Shown: positions 8,177 through 16,325 of the stretch, one piece after another
How the letters are laid out: each line of letters opens with the position of its first letter
Position numbering within the stretch: position 1 is the first letter of the stretch
NCBI RefSeq assembly: GCF_000756655.1
Contig: NZ_ARXU01000005.1
Span: forward strand, 180,830-244,829
Source of the DNA: Alcanivorax jadensis T9
GTDB lineage: Bacteria; Pseudomonadota; Gammaproteobacteria; Pseudomonadales; Alcanivoracaceae
DNA: 64,000 nucleotides
Direction: 5' to 3'
Notes under the pieces: model-generated
What the model was told of the DNA's origin: nothing
Databases searched by the model: none
What the model saw: the letters and a program-made list of their open reading frames with translations, nothing else
Made by a program: the position numbers and the translations under genes

Positions 8177-9355
8177 ATGGATACCAAAGAGCTACGCATA
8201 CTGTTTGTGGTGGATGCGATCAAGGGTCGGAATGGCGTCGGCGCCTACTTCCAGGATCTGGTCTCGCATCTCAAGGACCATGTGGCACAGGTGGAACTGG
8301 TGCAGCCCTGCATGGAGGAACCGCATCCTTGCCAGGGCGCATCCATGCCAATCCCCGGCGACCCCACCCAGCGACTCTTTTTTCCCAAGGTGCGTGAACT
8401 GAGCGCCCTGGTCTGGGAAATGAAACCCCACGTTATCGTGATTCCCGGCCCCGGTATATTTTCCATGATCGGTTACTGGATCGCCCGCAAGTGGGGCATC
8501 CCGGTCTGCGTCACCTTCCAGACCGATTACAACCGCCTGGTGGAACTGTACTGGGGGCGCCGCCTGGCCAGGCTAGCCGGTGGCCTGCTCAACTGGGTCA
8601 ACCGCACCTTGTTCCAGGGTAGTGAAACCGCCGCCACCATCTGTGAATCCATGATCGCCCAGGCCCGCGCCGCCGGTGCCCGTAATCCGCAGTTGGTGGG
8701 CACACCGCTGGCCCGGGAATTTGTGAATACGCCTGTCACCCGGTTGCATGACAGCGTAAGGCGGGTCTGTTATGTGGGCCGGCTGGCGGCGGAAAAGAAT
8801 ATCGAATCCTTCCTGGCCCTGGCCGCGTCACGGCCGGATTTGCAGTTCGAGGTGGCCGGTGACGGGCCACTGCGCAGCAAGGTAGAACAGGCCTGCAAGG
8901 GATCCGCCAACCTGACCTTTCATGGCTGGTGTAGCCGCCAGCAGGTGGTGGAGATTCTCGATCGCTGCCAGGTACTGGTGCTGCCGTCCTCGGTGGAAGC
9001 CTTCGGTACCGTGGCGCTGGAAGCCATGGCCCGGGAGCGGTTGGTAATCACCACACCGGCTTGCGGCATCAACGAATGGCCGGCGCTGGCAGCGGGGCTG
9101 TGGATCATGGAACCCATGGAAAGCCTGAACCAGACCCTGGACCGGCTGCAGTCGCTGAGCCCGGTAGTGCGCGACCTGAAGGCGAAACAGGCCCGGCAGG
9201 CGGCACTGGGCATGAACCGGGACGCCATCGAACACTGGGCCGGGGTGCTGGGCCAATGTGCGCAGATGGCACCGGCTGCCAATCGCTCCCTGCCTTCCCC
9301 GACCCTGGCGCTGCTGCGCCGCTTGAGCAGCAACTATGCCCGCAGCGCTCTCTGA
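8177..9355 (+). CDS. Glycosyltransferase family 4 protein
   Basis: A 392-aa GT-B fold glycosyltransferase, retaining type. The N-terminal domain has the glycine-rich acceptor loop GRNGVGAYFQD. The C-terminal domain shows VCYVGRLAAEKNIESFL, the EAGDGP-like VAGDGPLRSK, and the EX7E nucleotide-sugar motif in VEAFGTVALEAM. It resembles the SqdX/MgtA/PimB-like glycosyltransferases that modify lipids. I chose the ATG at 8177 because the conserved strand LRILFVVDA follows closely; a GTG at 8156 is the alternative. It overlaps the next gene by 20 nt, so the two are probably translationally coupled. The sugar and acceptor are unknown. Confidence 0.9.
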   Translation: MDTKELRILFVVDAIKGRNGVGAYFQDLVSHLKDHVAQVELVQPCMEEPHPCQGASMPIPGDPTQRLFFPKVRELSALVWEMKPHVIVIPGPGIFSMIGYWIARKWGIPVCVTFQTDYNRLVELYWGRRLARLAGGLLNWVNRTLFQGSETAATICESMIAQARAAGARNPQLVGTPLAREFVNTPVTRLHDSVRRVCYVGRLAAEKNIESFLALAASRPDLQFEVAGDGPLRSKVEQACKGSANLTFHGWCSRQQVVEILDRCQVLVLPSSVEAFGTVALEAMARERLVITTPACGINEWPALAAGLWIMEPMESLNQTLDRLQSLSPVVRDLKAKQARQAALGMNRDAIEHWAGVLGQCAQMAPAANRSLPSPTLALLRRLSSNYARSAL

Positions 9356-10088
9356 TCCGCTACCGGCACCTCGCGCCCTGATATCCATCCACGATGTGAT
9401 GCCGGAAACCCGCGAGCAAGTCAGCCAGATTCTGGCTCTGCTGCCCCAGGGGCCACAGGCGATCACCCTGCTGGTAGTGCCGGGGAGCAACTGGCAAACG
9501 GCGGATCTGGACTGGCTGCATCAGCTCCAGCAGCAGGGATACCCGCTGGCCGGCCATGGCTGGCTGCATCGCTGTGAGCCACCCATCAGTCTCTATCATC
9601 GCCTGCACAGTCTGCTGCTGTCGCGACGAGTGGCGGAGCACTTGTCCTTGTCTGCCAGTGGTATAGAGGCTCTCATGATGCAGTGTCATCGCTGGTTTTC
9701 GCAGCAGGGGCTGAAAACCTGTGATCTTTATGTGCCGCCGGCCTGGGCCATGGGGTCAATCAGTCGTGCTCAGCTGGCGGCTATGCCTTTTCGCCTGTTC
9801 GAGACGCTGACGGGCGTTTTTGATGCCAGAGCACAACAGATGCATCCACTGCCTTTGGCAGGATTCGAGGCGGATACGCTGCTTAGAGAATGGTTTTTAC
9901 GGGGCGTTAATCACTTGAACTGGCGCAGAGCCTGCCACACTGGGCAAGCCCTGCGGATCGGCATTCACCCTCATGACCTGTCATTACGGCTGGGTCATCA
10001 GGTTATCCCGATGTCGAGGGCGGTATCGGCCAGCCTGACGTATCAGGATGCGGCAAGCGGTTGCCCTGTGATCACACCGAGCGGATAA
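9336..10088 (+). CDS. DUF2334 polysaccharide deacetylase-like protein
   Basis: A 250-aa protein of the DUF2334 group, related to NodB-type carbohydrate deacetylases. Metal-site motifs are visible: SIHDVMPE near residues 17-24, LAGHGWLHR near 72-80, and IGIHPHDLSLR near the C-terminus. It starts inside the end of the glycosyltransferase gene (20-nt overlap), so both probably act on the same glycan or glycolipid. No signal peptide is seen, which suggests cytoplasmic deacetylation of a lipid-linked precursor (inference). A small hairpin follows. Confidence 0.8.
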   Translation: MPAALSDPLPAPRALISIHDVMPETREQVSQILALLPQGPQAITLLVVPGSNWQTADLDWLHQLQQQGYPLAGHGWLHRCEPPISLYHRLHSLLLSRRVAEHLSLSASGIEALMMQCHRWFSQQGLKTCDLYVPPAWAMGSISRAQLAAMPFRLFETLTGVFDARAQQMHPLPLAGFEADTLLREWFLRGVNHLNWRRACHTGQALRIGIHPHDLSLRLGHQVIPMSRAVSASLTYQDAASGCPVITPSG

Positions 10089-10114
10089 AACACCCGCCGG
10101 CTAGCGGGTGCGGC
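10088..10114. terminator. Hairpin between convergent genes
   Basis: CACCCGC/GCGGGTG stem (10091-10097 with 10104-10110) and a 6-nt loop. On the minus strand it is followed by TTTTAT, so it most likely terminates the YecR-like gene and may also serve the plus-strand gene. Confidence 0.65.
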
Positions 10115-10441
10115 TTATTGCTGGGATTGCTGGGCCTTGGCCGTGCACTGGAAGGTAGTGCTCAGGGTCCAGGCGATACAATCGCCGTCCTGGGTTTCTG
10201 TCTTGCAGGATTTGCTGGGAGTGTCGGAGGGCAGCGCGCCGTTGTAACCCCAGCTTTGGCACTGTGCGCTGGCTTTCTGCAGGCCCTGTTGCCAGTCCAC
10301 CTTGGGGCTTTGCATCAGGCTGTAGTCATAGGACATGACCACGGTGCCTTCGGACTGGTTGCCATCGCTAACCATCATGGCAGAGGGTGCTGCGCAACCG
10401 GCGAGCAAGGCTGCAATAAAGAGAGCGGATAGACGGGTCAT
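10115..10441 (-). CDS. YecR-like lipoprotein
   Basis: A 108-aa lipoprotein with signal MTRLSALFIAALLAGC (lipobox LAGC). Residues after Cys are AA, which permits sorting to the outer membrane. The mature part GTVVMSYDYSL...VDWQQGLQKASAQCQSWGY matches the YecR-like family, first noticed near flagellar genes in enterics; its function is unknown. The ATG at 10441 has GGAG 7 nt upstream, so it is preferred over the ATG at 10453. The remaining cysteines (in AQCQSW, KSCKTE, GDCIAW and FQCTA) could form two disulfides. Confidence 0.75.
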   Translation of the reverse strand: MTRLSALFIAALLAGCAAPSAMMVSDGNQSEGTVVMSYDYSLMQSPKVDWQQGLQKASAQCQSWGYNGALPSDTPSKSCKTETQDGDCIAWTLSTTFQCTAKAQQSQQ

Positions 10442-10531
10442 TGTGGGCTCCATATGAAATAGCGGAAAACAGGGAAGGTACTTTCCGGCAACGTTGCCCT
10501 CAAGGGGCTTTCTGTAATGTTGTAGAGCGGG

Positions 10532-11425
10532 TCAATCCCGGTAACGCTTGGGCAGATCGCCGTAGGCATCCACCCGCCGGTCACGCAGATAGGGCCAGAT
10601 GCGGCGTACGGACTCGCTGCGCTGCATGTCCACGTCGGCGAGCAGCACCTGCTCGCTGTCGCTGTCTGCCTGAGCCAGGAATTCGCCCTGGGGGCCGCAG
10701 ACGAAACTGTTGCCCCAGAACTGGATGCCGCTCTCACCCACCGGGCTTTGTTCGAAACCGGTACGGTTGGCCACCAGTACTGGCAGGCCGTTGGCGATGC
10801 CGTGGGCGCGCTGGATGGTGATCCAGGCGCTGAGCTGGCGCTGTTTTTCCCCGTCATCGTCACTGGGGTCCCAACCGATGGCGGTGGGGTAGAGCAGCAG
10901 GTCGGCACCGGCCAGAGCCATAAGACGCGCCGCTTCCGGGTACCACTGATCCCAGCAGACCAGCAGGCCCAGTTTGCCGACACTGGTTTCGATAGGGCTG
11001 AAGCCGCTACGGCCATCGTTGAAATCTGCATCCCCCGGGGTGAAGTAGAACTTCTCGTAGAAGCCCGGATCATCGGGGATGTGCATCTTGCGATAGATCC
11101 CCGCCAGGCTGCCGTCCTTTTCCAGAACAACGGCGGTGTTGTGATAGAGGCCGGTGGCTCGCTTTTCGAACAGGCTGCCGACGATGACAATGTCCAGTTC
11201 TTTGGCCAGCGCTCCCAGCGTCTCGGTGCTGGGGCCGGGGATGGTTTCTGCCAGATCAAACACGGTGGTGTCTTCGGTCTGGCAGAAATACAGGCTGCGG
11301 TGCAATTCCTGCAGAAGTACCAGCTCGGCCCCCTTGTCAGCGGCCTCGCGAACCAATGCCAGGGAATGATCCAGGTTGGCTTGCAGATCACTGTGGTTTT
11401 TCTGCTGGATAACGGCCACGCGCAT
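10532..11425 (-). CDS. aguB: N-carbamoylputrescine amidase
   Basis: This enzyme hydrolyses N-carbamoylputrescine to putrescine, CO2 and ammonia. It is a 297-aa nitrilase-superfamily member with the full catalytic triad: Glu40 in LLQELH, Lys113 in YRKMHIPDD and Cys157 in LLVCWDQWYPEAAR. The sequence after the cysteine (WDQWYPEAARLMAL) is characteristic of AguB. It lies 22 nt downstream of aguA in the same operon, which completes the agmatine-to-putrescine route. No agmatine-responsive regulator (AguR-like) is adjacent. Confidence 0.97.
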   Translation of the reverse strand: MRVAVIQQKNHSDLQANLDHSLALVREAADKGAELVLLQELHRSLYFCQTEDTTVFDLAETIPGPSTETLGALAKELDIVIVGSLFEKRATGLYHNTAVVLEKDGSLAGIYRKMHIPDDPGFYEKFYFTPGDADFNDGRSGFSPIETSVGKLGLLVCWDQWYPEAARLMALAGADLLLYPTAIGWDPSDDDGEKQRQLSAWITIQRAHGIANGLPVLVANRTGFEQSPVGESGIQFWGNSFVCGPQGEFLAQADSDSEQVLLADVDMQRSESVRRIWPYLRDRRVDAYGDLPKRYRD

Positions 11426-11447
11426 GAGTATCTCCTAAAAACCTTGT

Positions 11448-12455
11448 TCAGACCGCGCCACGGGGCAGTTGCATGGTGACACAATGCAGGCTGCCGTGTT
11501 GTTCGATCAATACCCGACAGTTTACCGGAGTCACCTGGCGGTCACCGGATACGCTCTGCAAGGCATCAATGGCCTGCTGATCCGTATCGCAGCCATAAAT
11601 GGGCAGCAGGATTTTCTCATTGGTAATAAGGAAGTTGGCATAGGTGGCCGGCAGTCGCTCGCCTTCCCGGTTGAACTGCGGGGTGGGTAGGGGCAGGGGC
11701 ACCAGTGTCAGATTGTGTTGCCGGGCCAGTGTCTGTAGCTCGTGCTCCATGGCGGCCAGGCTGGCGTAGTGGCTGTCGGCCTGGTTCCGGCATTGCACGT
11801 AGGCGATGGTGCGGGTATCCACGAAACGCGCCAGCGTGTCCACATGAGCGTCGGTGTCGTCGCCTTCCAGCTCGCCGTGATCCAGCCACCAGATATCGGT
11901 AACGCCCAGCTGTTCCTTGAGCAATGCGACCAGCTCTGCCTCGGACAGGTCCGGGTTGCGGTTGGGATTGCGCAGGCAATGGCGTGTGGTCAGCAGATTG
12001 CCTTGGCCGTCGGTGTCGATGGCGCCGCCTTCCAGCACCAGCGAGGGACTGTGCAGTGGCAGTTGCCAGGGCAGACGACGGTTCAGGGTATTGTCCTTGT
12101 CGGCGTCAAATTTGCCGCCCCAGCCGGTAAAGGTGTAATCCAGCAGCTCAACGTTACCGTTATCTTCCACAGCAATAGGGCCGAAATCCCGGGCCCAGGT
12201 ATCGTTGTAGTCGGCAATGATCAGTTCAAGGCGCTCGGTATCCAGGCCGCGATCGGCGGCGAGGGTTTTGACCCGTTGTTCGCTGGCAGTATCACGGCAT
12301 ACCAGCCGCACCTGCTGATGATCCAGCAGGGCGGCGAGTAGATCCAGATAACAGTGTTCGGCGTCGGCCAGATGATTCACCCAATCGGTGTGGGTGTCGG
12401 GCCAGGCCAGCAGCACCCCCCACTGGGGGTGCCATTCAGGAAGAAGTCGGCGCAT
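11448..12455 (-). CDS. aguA: Agmatine deiminase
   Basis: This enzyme converts agmatine to N-carbamoylputrescine and ammonia, the first step of polyamine synthesis from arginine-derived agmatine. The 335-aa product has the PAD-fold markers EWHPQWGVLLAWP, WARDFGP, LEGGAIDTDGQG and HGELEGDDTDAHVD, and the catalytic cysteine in GSLHCVTMQ (Cys325). It is first in a two-gene operon with aguB. No good ribosome-binding site precedes the ATG at 12455, but the conserved N-terminus follows directly. Confidence 0.96.
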   Translation of the reverse strand: MRRLLPEWHPQWGVLLAWPDTHTDWVNHLADAEHCYLDLLAALLDHQQVRLVCRDTASEQRVKTLAADRGLDTERLELIIADYNDTWARDFGPIAVEDNGNVELLDYTFTGWGGKFDADKDNTLNRRLPWQLPLHSPSLVLEGGAIDTDGQGNLLTTRHCLRNPNRNPDLSEAELVALLKEQLGVTDIWWLDHGELEGDDTDAHVDTLARFVDTRTIAYVQCRNQADSHYASLAAMEHELQTLARQHNLTLVPLPLPTPQFNREGERLPATYANFLITNEKILLPIYGCDTDQQAIDALQSVSGDRQVTPVNCRVLIEQHGSLHCVTMQLPRGAV

Positions 12456-12497
12456 GCTCGGGAAGTCCGCTAGGAGGGGGCGATGCGCGCGAGTTTG

Positions 12498-13367
12498 CTA
12501 CCGGCGTGCATCCCAGTCAATAGAGAAGCCGCCTTGCGATTCTTCCTCCACTTCCTCGACCTTTTGCTCGGCCTCGTCAGCCTGTTTTTCGGCATCAGCC
12601 ACAGCATCAGCTGCTTGTTCTTCTAGCTGCTTGGCTTCGGCTTTTGCTGATTCAGCGGTCTCTTCTGCCTGTTGCTCCAGCTGTTGCTGCTTTTTGGCAG
12701 CAGCCTGCTCGGGAGTCACTTCGCCGGCGATGATGATGCGACCGGTAACCGGGTCAAAGCGGAATTCGCCATCGGCCGGGGTTTGCTCTTTGGATTGGGG
12801 CGCGGTGGCCGGTTCTGTTGGTTCTGTTACCGCCTCCGGTCCATCCTCTGTAACGTTGGCTTGTGGCTTGGGAGCTGGTTCGGGTTCTGGCGCCGGCTCA
12901 GGGGTCTGTTGCGGGGCTTCTGGTTCAGGGGCCTCGATGGTGGCAGGTTGTTGCTCGGCCGGGGCGTCTTGTTTCGTTTCCGCTCCAACAAAGCTGCCGC
13001 TCACCGGGTCGAACATGGGCGGCGCGGCGCTCTCCGGCGCTGCTTGCTGTTCTTGTTCGGTGTCGGCTGTGGTTTCTTCAATGGCAGGCAGCTGTTGGGT
13101 GCCGGACACCACATCCGGTGCGGCACTGGCCGGGCGATCGACCACAGTATGCAGGCTGATGCCGTTTTCGAAGTAGACGGTGAAGCCGTCGTAGTTCCAG
13201 CGGGTAATCGCCGGTGAACCCACCGGGCCCTGGACGGAGGCAGGTGAACCGAAGTCTGCCCGTACTTGCGCTTCTGGCATACCGCGTTGGGGAGTCTCTG
13301 CGGCCAGGGCTGTAACCGGCATGGCCAGCGCTGCCGAGGCTAGCAGCGTCATTATTGTTGTCTTCAT
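12498..13367 (-). CDS. Secreted acidic low-complexity protein, function unknown
   Basis: A 289-aa exported protein that I cannot assign to a known family. A Sec signal (MKTTIMTLLASAALAMPVTALAA) precedes a small folded part at about 28-78 (GMPEAQVRADFGSP...WNYDGFTVYFENG). This resembles the SmpA/OmlA-like outer-membrane helper fold, in which a sequence-turn motif is followed by a beta sheet. A Pro/Glu/Gln-rich disordered linker follows, and then an acidic coiled coil (about 215-280). The short motif FDPV(S/T)G occurs twice, at MFDPVSGSF and RFDPVTGRI. Strong ribosome-binding site (GGGGGAA). Divergent from lolC. Confidence 0.7.
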   Translation of the reverse strand: MKTTIMTLLASAALAMPVTALAAETPQRGMPEAQVRADFGSPASVQGPVGSPAITRWNYDGFTVYFENGISLHTVVDRPASAAPDVVSGTQQLPAIEETTADTEQEQQAAPESAAPPMFDPVSGSFVGAETKQDAPAEQQPATIEAPEPEAPQQTPEPAPEPEPAPKPQANVTEDGPEAVTEPTEPATAPQSKEQTPADGEFRFDPVTGRIIIAGEVTPEQAAAKKQQQLEQQAEETAESAKAEAKQLEEQAADAVADAEKQADEAEQKVEEVEEESQGGFSIDWDARR

Positions 13368-13536
13368 TTTTTCCCCCGGCGAGATGTATTTTCTTTCGAT
13401 ATTAGAAAGTTACAGACGCTTATTCAACCATTTTGCTAGATCATGAGCGCGGACGCTGTTCACAAAGCAGAATTTGTAATGTAGCAGTTTTCCAGAGCCG
13501 TGGTATTTGTCTTTGGTTTCGGGTTAAATGCGCTGC

Positions 13537-14772
13537 ATGTTTCGACCTCTATCCTTTTATGTGGGGCTGCGCTACACCGGCGCCCGCGCCCGCAACAGCT
13601 TTATTTCCGTGATTACGCTGATTTCCGCATTGGGTTTGATGCTGGGGGTTGCCGTACTGATCACGGTCCTTTCCGTTATGAATGGTTTTGACCGGGAATT
13701 GCAGACGCGCATTCTTGGCATGGTCACTCATTTGTCCGTGCAGGGGCGCGAGCCGGTCGAGGACTGGCAGGCGCTGGCCAATCGGCTGGGGCACCACGAT
13801 GAGATTGAAGCCGTGGCGCCCTTTGTGGAACTGGAGGGTATGCTCAGCCATCGCGGCAATGTGGCGGGTGCCATGATCAATGGCATCGAGCCCCAGGCCG
13901 AGCGAAAGGTGTCCATCGTCGGCGACTTCATGGAGCAGGGCGAGCTGGAAAAGCTTGCCCCCGGCGAGTTTGGCATGGTGCTCGGCTATGGGCTGGCCCG
14001 TCGTCTCGGCGCCGAACTGGGGGACAAGGTTACCCTGGTACTGCCGGAAGCCACCATTTCCCCTGCCGGGGTGATGCCCCGTTTCAAGCGTTTCACCGTC
14101 ACCGGGATATTCCGGGTGCGGGCGGAAGTGGATTCCCTATATGCCTACATCAATGTGCAGGACGCCGCCAAGCTGGCCCGCCAGGCGGGGACTGTACAGG
14201 GCGTGCGGCTGAAGCTTGATGACCTGTTCAGTGCCCCGGCCATGGGTTGGACGCTGCAGCAGGAACTGGGCCCCAATTACTACACCCGCGACTGGACCCG
14301 CAGCCACGGCAATTTGTTCCAGGCTATAAAGATGGAAAAAACCATGATGACGCTGTTGCTCAGCTTTATCGTGGCGGTGGCGGCGTTCAATATCATTTCC
14401 AGTCAGGTGATGCTGGTCACTGAAAAGCGCGGCAATATTGCGGTGCTGCGTACCCTGGGGGCTTCGCCGGGTACCATCATGCGGATTTTCATGGTGCAGG
14501 GCACCGTGATCGGCTTTGCCGGTACCTTGCTGGGAACCGGCCTTGGCGTGCTGCTGGCCACCAATGTCAGCAAGTTGGCTGAGTGGGTAGAGAAGACCTT
14601 CAATACCCGGCTTTTTGACGCCTACTTCGTTAACTATCTTCCTTCGGAGCTGCAGTGGTCGGATGTGATCACTATCGTCTCCATTGCCCTGGTGATCAGC
14701 TTTTCTGCCACCTTATACCCATCCTGGCGTGCCAGCCGGGTGCAACCGGCGGAGGCCCTGCGTTATGAATGA
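13537..14772 (+). CDS. lolC: Lipoprotein-releasing system permease (LolC/LolE/LolF type)
   Basis: The inner-membrane subunit of the Lol ABC transporter, which extracts mature lipoproteins for delivery to LolA. The product is 411 aa from the ATG at 13537; an ATG 9 nt upstream is possible, but homologues begin at MFRPLSFYVGLRY. The first membrane helix is at about 20-45, a large periplasmic domain follows, and three further helices are at about 260-290, 310-340 and 370-395, ending in the coupling motif YPSWRASRVQPAEALRYE. It overlaps lolD by 8 nt. Only one permease gene is present here, whereas related genomes have two flanking lolD. It could be a LolF-type homodimer or have a partner elsewhere. 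Confidence 0.93.
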   Translation: MFRPLSFYVGLRYTGARARNSFISVITLISALGLMLGVAVLITVLSVMNGFDRELQTRILGMVTHLSVQGREPVEDWQALANRLGHHDEIEAVAPFVELEGMLSHRGNVAGAMINGIEPQAERKVSIVGDFMEQGELEKLAPGEFGMVLGYGLARRLGAELGDKVTLVLPEATISPAGVMPRFKRFTVTGIFRVRAEVDSLYAYINVQDAAKLARQAGTVQGVRLKLDDLFSAPAMGWTLQQELGPNYYTRDWTRSHGNLFQAIKMEKTMMTLLLSFIVAVAAFNIISSQVMLVTEKRGNIAVLRTLGASPGTIMRIFMVQGTVIGFAGTLLGTGLGVLLATNVSKLAEWVEKTFNTRLFDAYFVNYLPSELQWSDVITIVSIALVISFSATLYPSWRASRVQPAEALRYE

Positions 14773-15469
14773 TTCCCGCAACGCCACCGGCACCGGTATC
14801 GTGCTGCAAGCCGAAAAATTGGTGAAAAGTTACGACGAAGGGAACAACGAACTGGAAGTGCTCAGCGGTGTGGATCTGACCGTGACCCAGGGGGATATTC
14901 TGGCAATCATCGGCACCTCCGGCTCGGGCAAGTCCACCTTGCTGAATCTACTGGGAGGGCTGGATCGGGCAACCCGGGGCAGTGTTTCCATTGCTGGCAA
15001 TGCGCTGGCGACCATGAGTGATCGTGATACCGGCAAGCTGCGCAACCGCTATCTGGGTTTCGTCTACCAGTTTCATCACCTGTTACCGGAATTCACTGCG
15101 TTGGAGAATGTGGCCATGCCACTGCTGATTCGCGGTGACAGTCCGGCAAGCTGCCAGGAGAAAGCGGCGGCTACTCTGAAGAAGGTAGGGCTGGAGCATC
15201 GTCTCAAGCACAAGCCGTCGGCACTGAGTGGCGGGGAGCGCCAACGAGTCGCTATTGCTCGGGCTCTGGTAACCGAGCCGGCCCTGGTGATGGCAGATGA
15301 GCCTACCGGCAATCTGGATGAACGTACCGCTGCCCATGTGCAGTCACTGATGCTGGAACTCAACGACACCCTGGGTACCGCTTTCATGATCGTTACCCAC
15401 GATCGCGAATTTGCGTCACGCTGCCCGCAACAATACGAGTTACACGACGGGTTATTGCGGCGGCTCTGA
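14765..15469 (+). CDS. lolD: Lipoprotein-releasing system ATP-binding protein
   Basis: ATPase of the Lol transporter, 234 aa. Walker A is GTSGSGKST, the Q-loop region is YQFHHLLPEFTALENV (LolD-specific), the signature is LSGGERQRVAIARAL and Walker B is LVMADEPTGNLDE. The ATG at 14765 sits in ATGAATGA, overlapping the end of the permease gene. A longer frame from 14729 lies inside lolC. Its 3' end overlaps the convergent DUF2062 gene by 18 nt, so there is no room for a downstream lolE. Confidence 0.96.
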   Translation: MNDSRNATGTGIVLQAEKLVKSYDEGNNELEVLSGVDLTVTQGDILAIIGTSGSGKSTLLNLLGGLDRATRGSVSIAGNALATMSDRDTGKLRNRYLGFVYQFHHLLPEFTALENVAMPLLIRGDSPASCQEKAAATLKKVGLEHRLKHKPSALSGGERQRVAIARALVTEPALVMADEPTGNLDERTAAHVQSLMLELNDTLGTAFMIVTHDREFASRCPQQYELHDGLLRRL

Positions 15470-16027
15470 GTCGTCGTCCTCTTTCGCTTCCTGTTCTTCC
15501 TGCTTGCGAGCTTCGCGTCGCAGCACCCTGGCGCGGCGGTGGGCACGCAGGTTCCAGCTGCGTACCACGGCCAGCCGCCAGGCCACTTTCACGGCGGCAT
15601 AGGCGAGCCCGCCAAACACCACTGCGCATAGCGTTGACCCCAGCCATAGCGGCACCAGTTGCTCTACAAACCAGGCCACGGTAATGCCTTCGCCACTATG
15701 GTGCGGCATTCCCAGCATCCAGGCGCCAATCCGGTAGGTGAAATAGAAAATCGGTACATAGGTGACCGGATTGGAGATCCACACCAATACCACCGACAGT
15801 GGCAGGTTGCAGTGGAAGCGCACAGCGAGCAGAGCGGCCAGCCCCATCTGCAAGGGAATGGGTAGCAGGGCAGTAAAGACCCCGATAAAGGCGGCACCGG
15901 CCAGTGAGCGCCGGTTGATGTGCCACAGGTTCGGATCGGCCAATACCTCACCCAGAAAGCTCAGCGCTTTGTGTTCGCGCAGGCGATCCGGTTTTGGCAG
16001 GTATTTTCGGAAGATCCGTTTTGGCAT
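15452..16027 (-). CDS. DUF2062 membrane protein
   Basis: A 191-aa integral membrane protein of the DUF2062 family, function unknown. Hydrophobic segments span about 45-75, 80-105 and 120-150, with the family motif VWISNPVTYVPIFYFTYRIG in the middle. The C-terminal tail is charged and predicted helical (RRARVLRREARKQEEQEAKE). The homologue sits in the same place, between lol genes and comEC, in Pseudomonas. It is convergent with lolD (18-nt overlap) and divergent from comEC. Confidence 0.88.
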   Translation of the reverse strand: MPKRIFRKYLPKPDRLREHKALSFLGEVLADPNLWHINRRSLAGAAFIGVFTALLPIPLQMGLAALLAVRFHCNLPLSVVLVWISNPVTYVPIFYFTYRIGAWMLGMPHHSGEGITVAWFVEQLVPLWLGSTLCAVVFGGLAYAAVKVAWRLAVVRSWNLRAHRRARVLRREARKQEEQEAKEDDDSEPPQ

Positions 16028-16325
16028 GAACTCACGTCTGCAGACCGTGTCGGGAGAATCCCGTGAATGTCGTGTCGGTATCAGCTTAGGTGCCCGGCAG
16101 GCTGGGTACCACCCGACTTGTGTTATGCGTTGGGAGCCTCTTCAGAGGTTTCATGGCGCATGGCGGGCATGAAATAGCGTCAGAAACTTACCTGGCTGCA
16201 CCCCGCGGGTGGCTATTATGCCCGGATCGGAAAAAAAGGCATACACCTACACGGGGCTTTGTGTCTCCTGGACATCATACAAAGACTGACCGTGAAGAAA
16301 GCGACTATTTTCCACGGGAGCAGGG
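16028..16325. other. Intergenic region between DUF2062 gene and comEC
   Basis: About 300 bp between divergent genes. It contains a small hairpin (CGGGA/TCCCG, about 16050-16062) and a TATTAT that could be a -10 box for comEC, without a convincing -35. I see no repeats, ORF or RNA gene. Promoters for both flanking genes must lie here. Confidence 0.5.
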
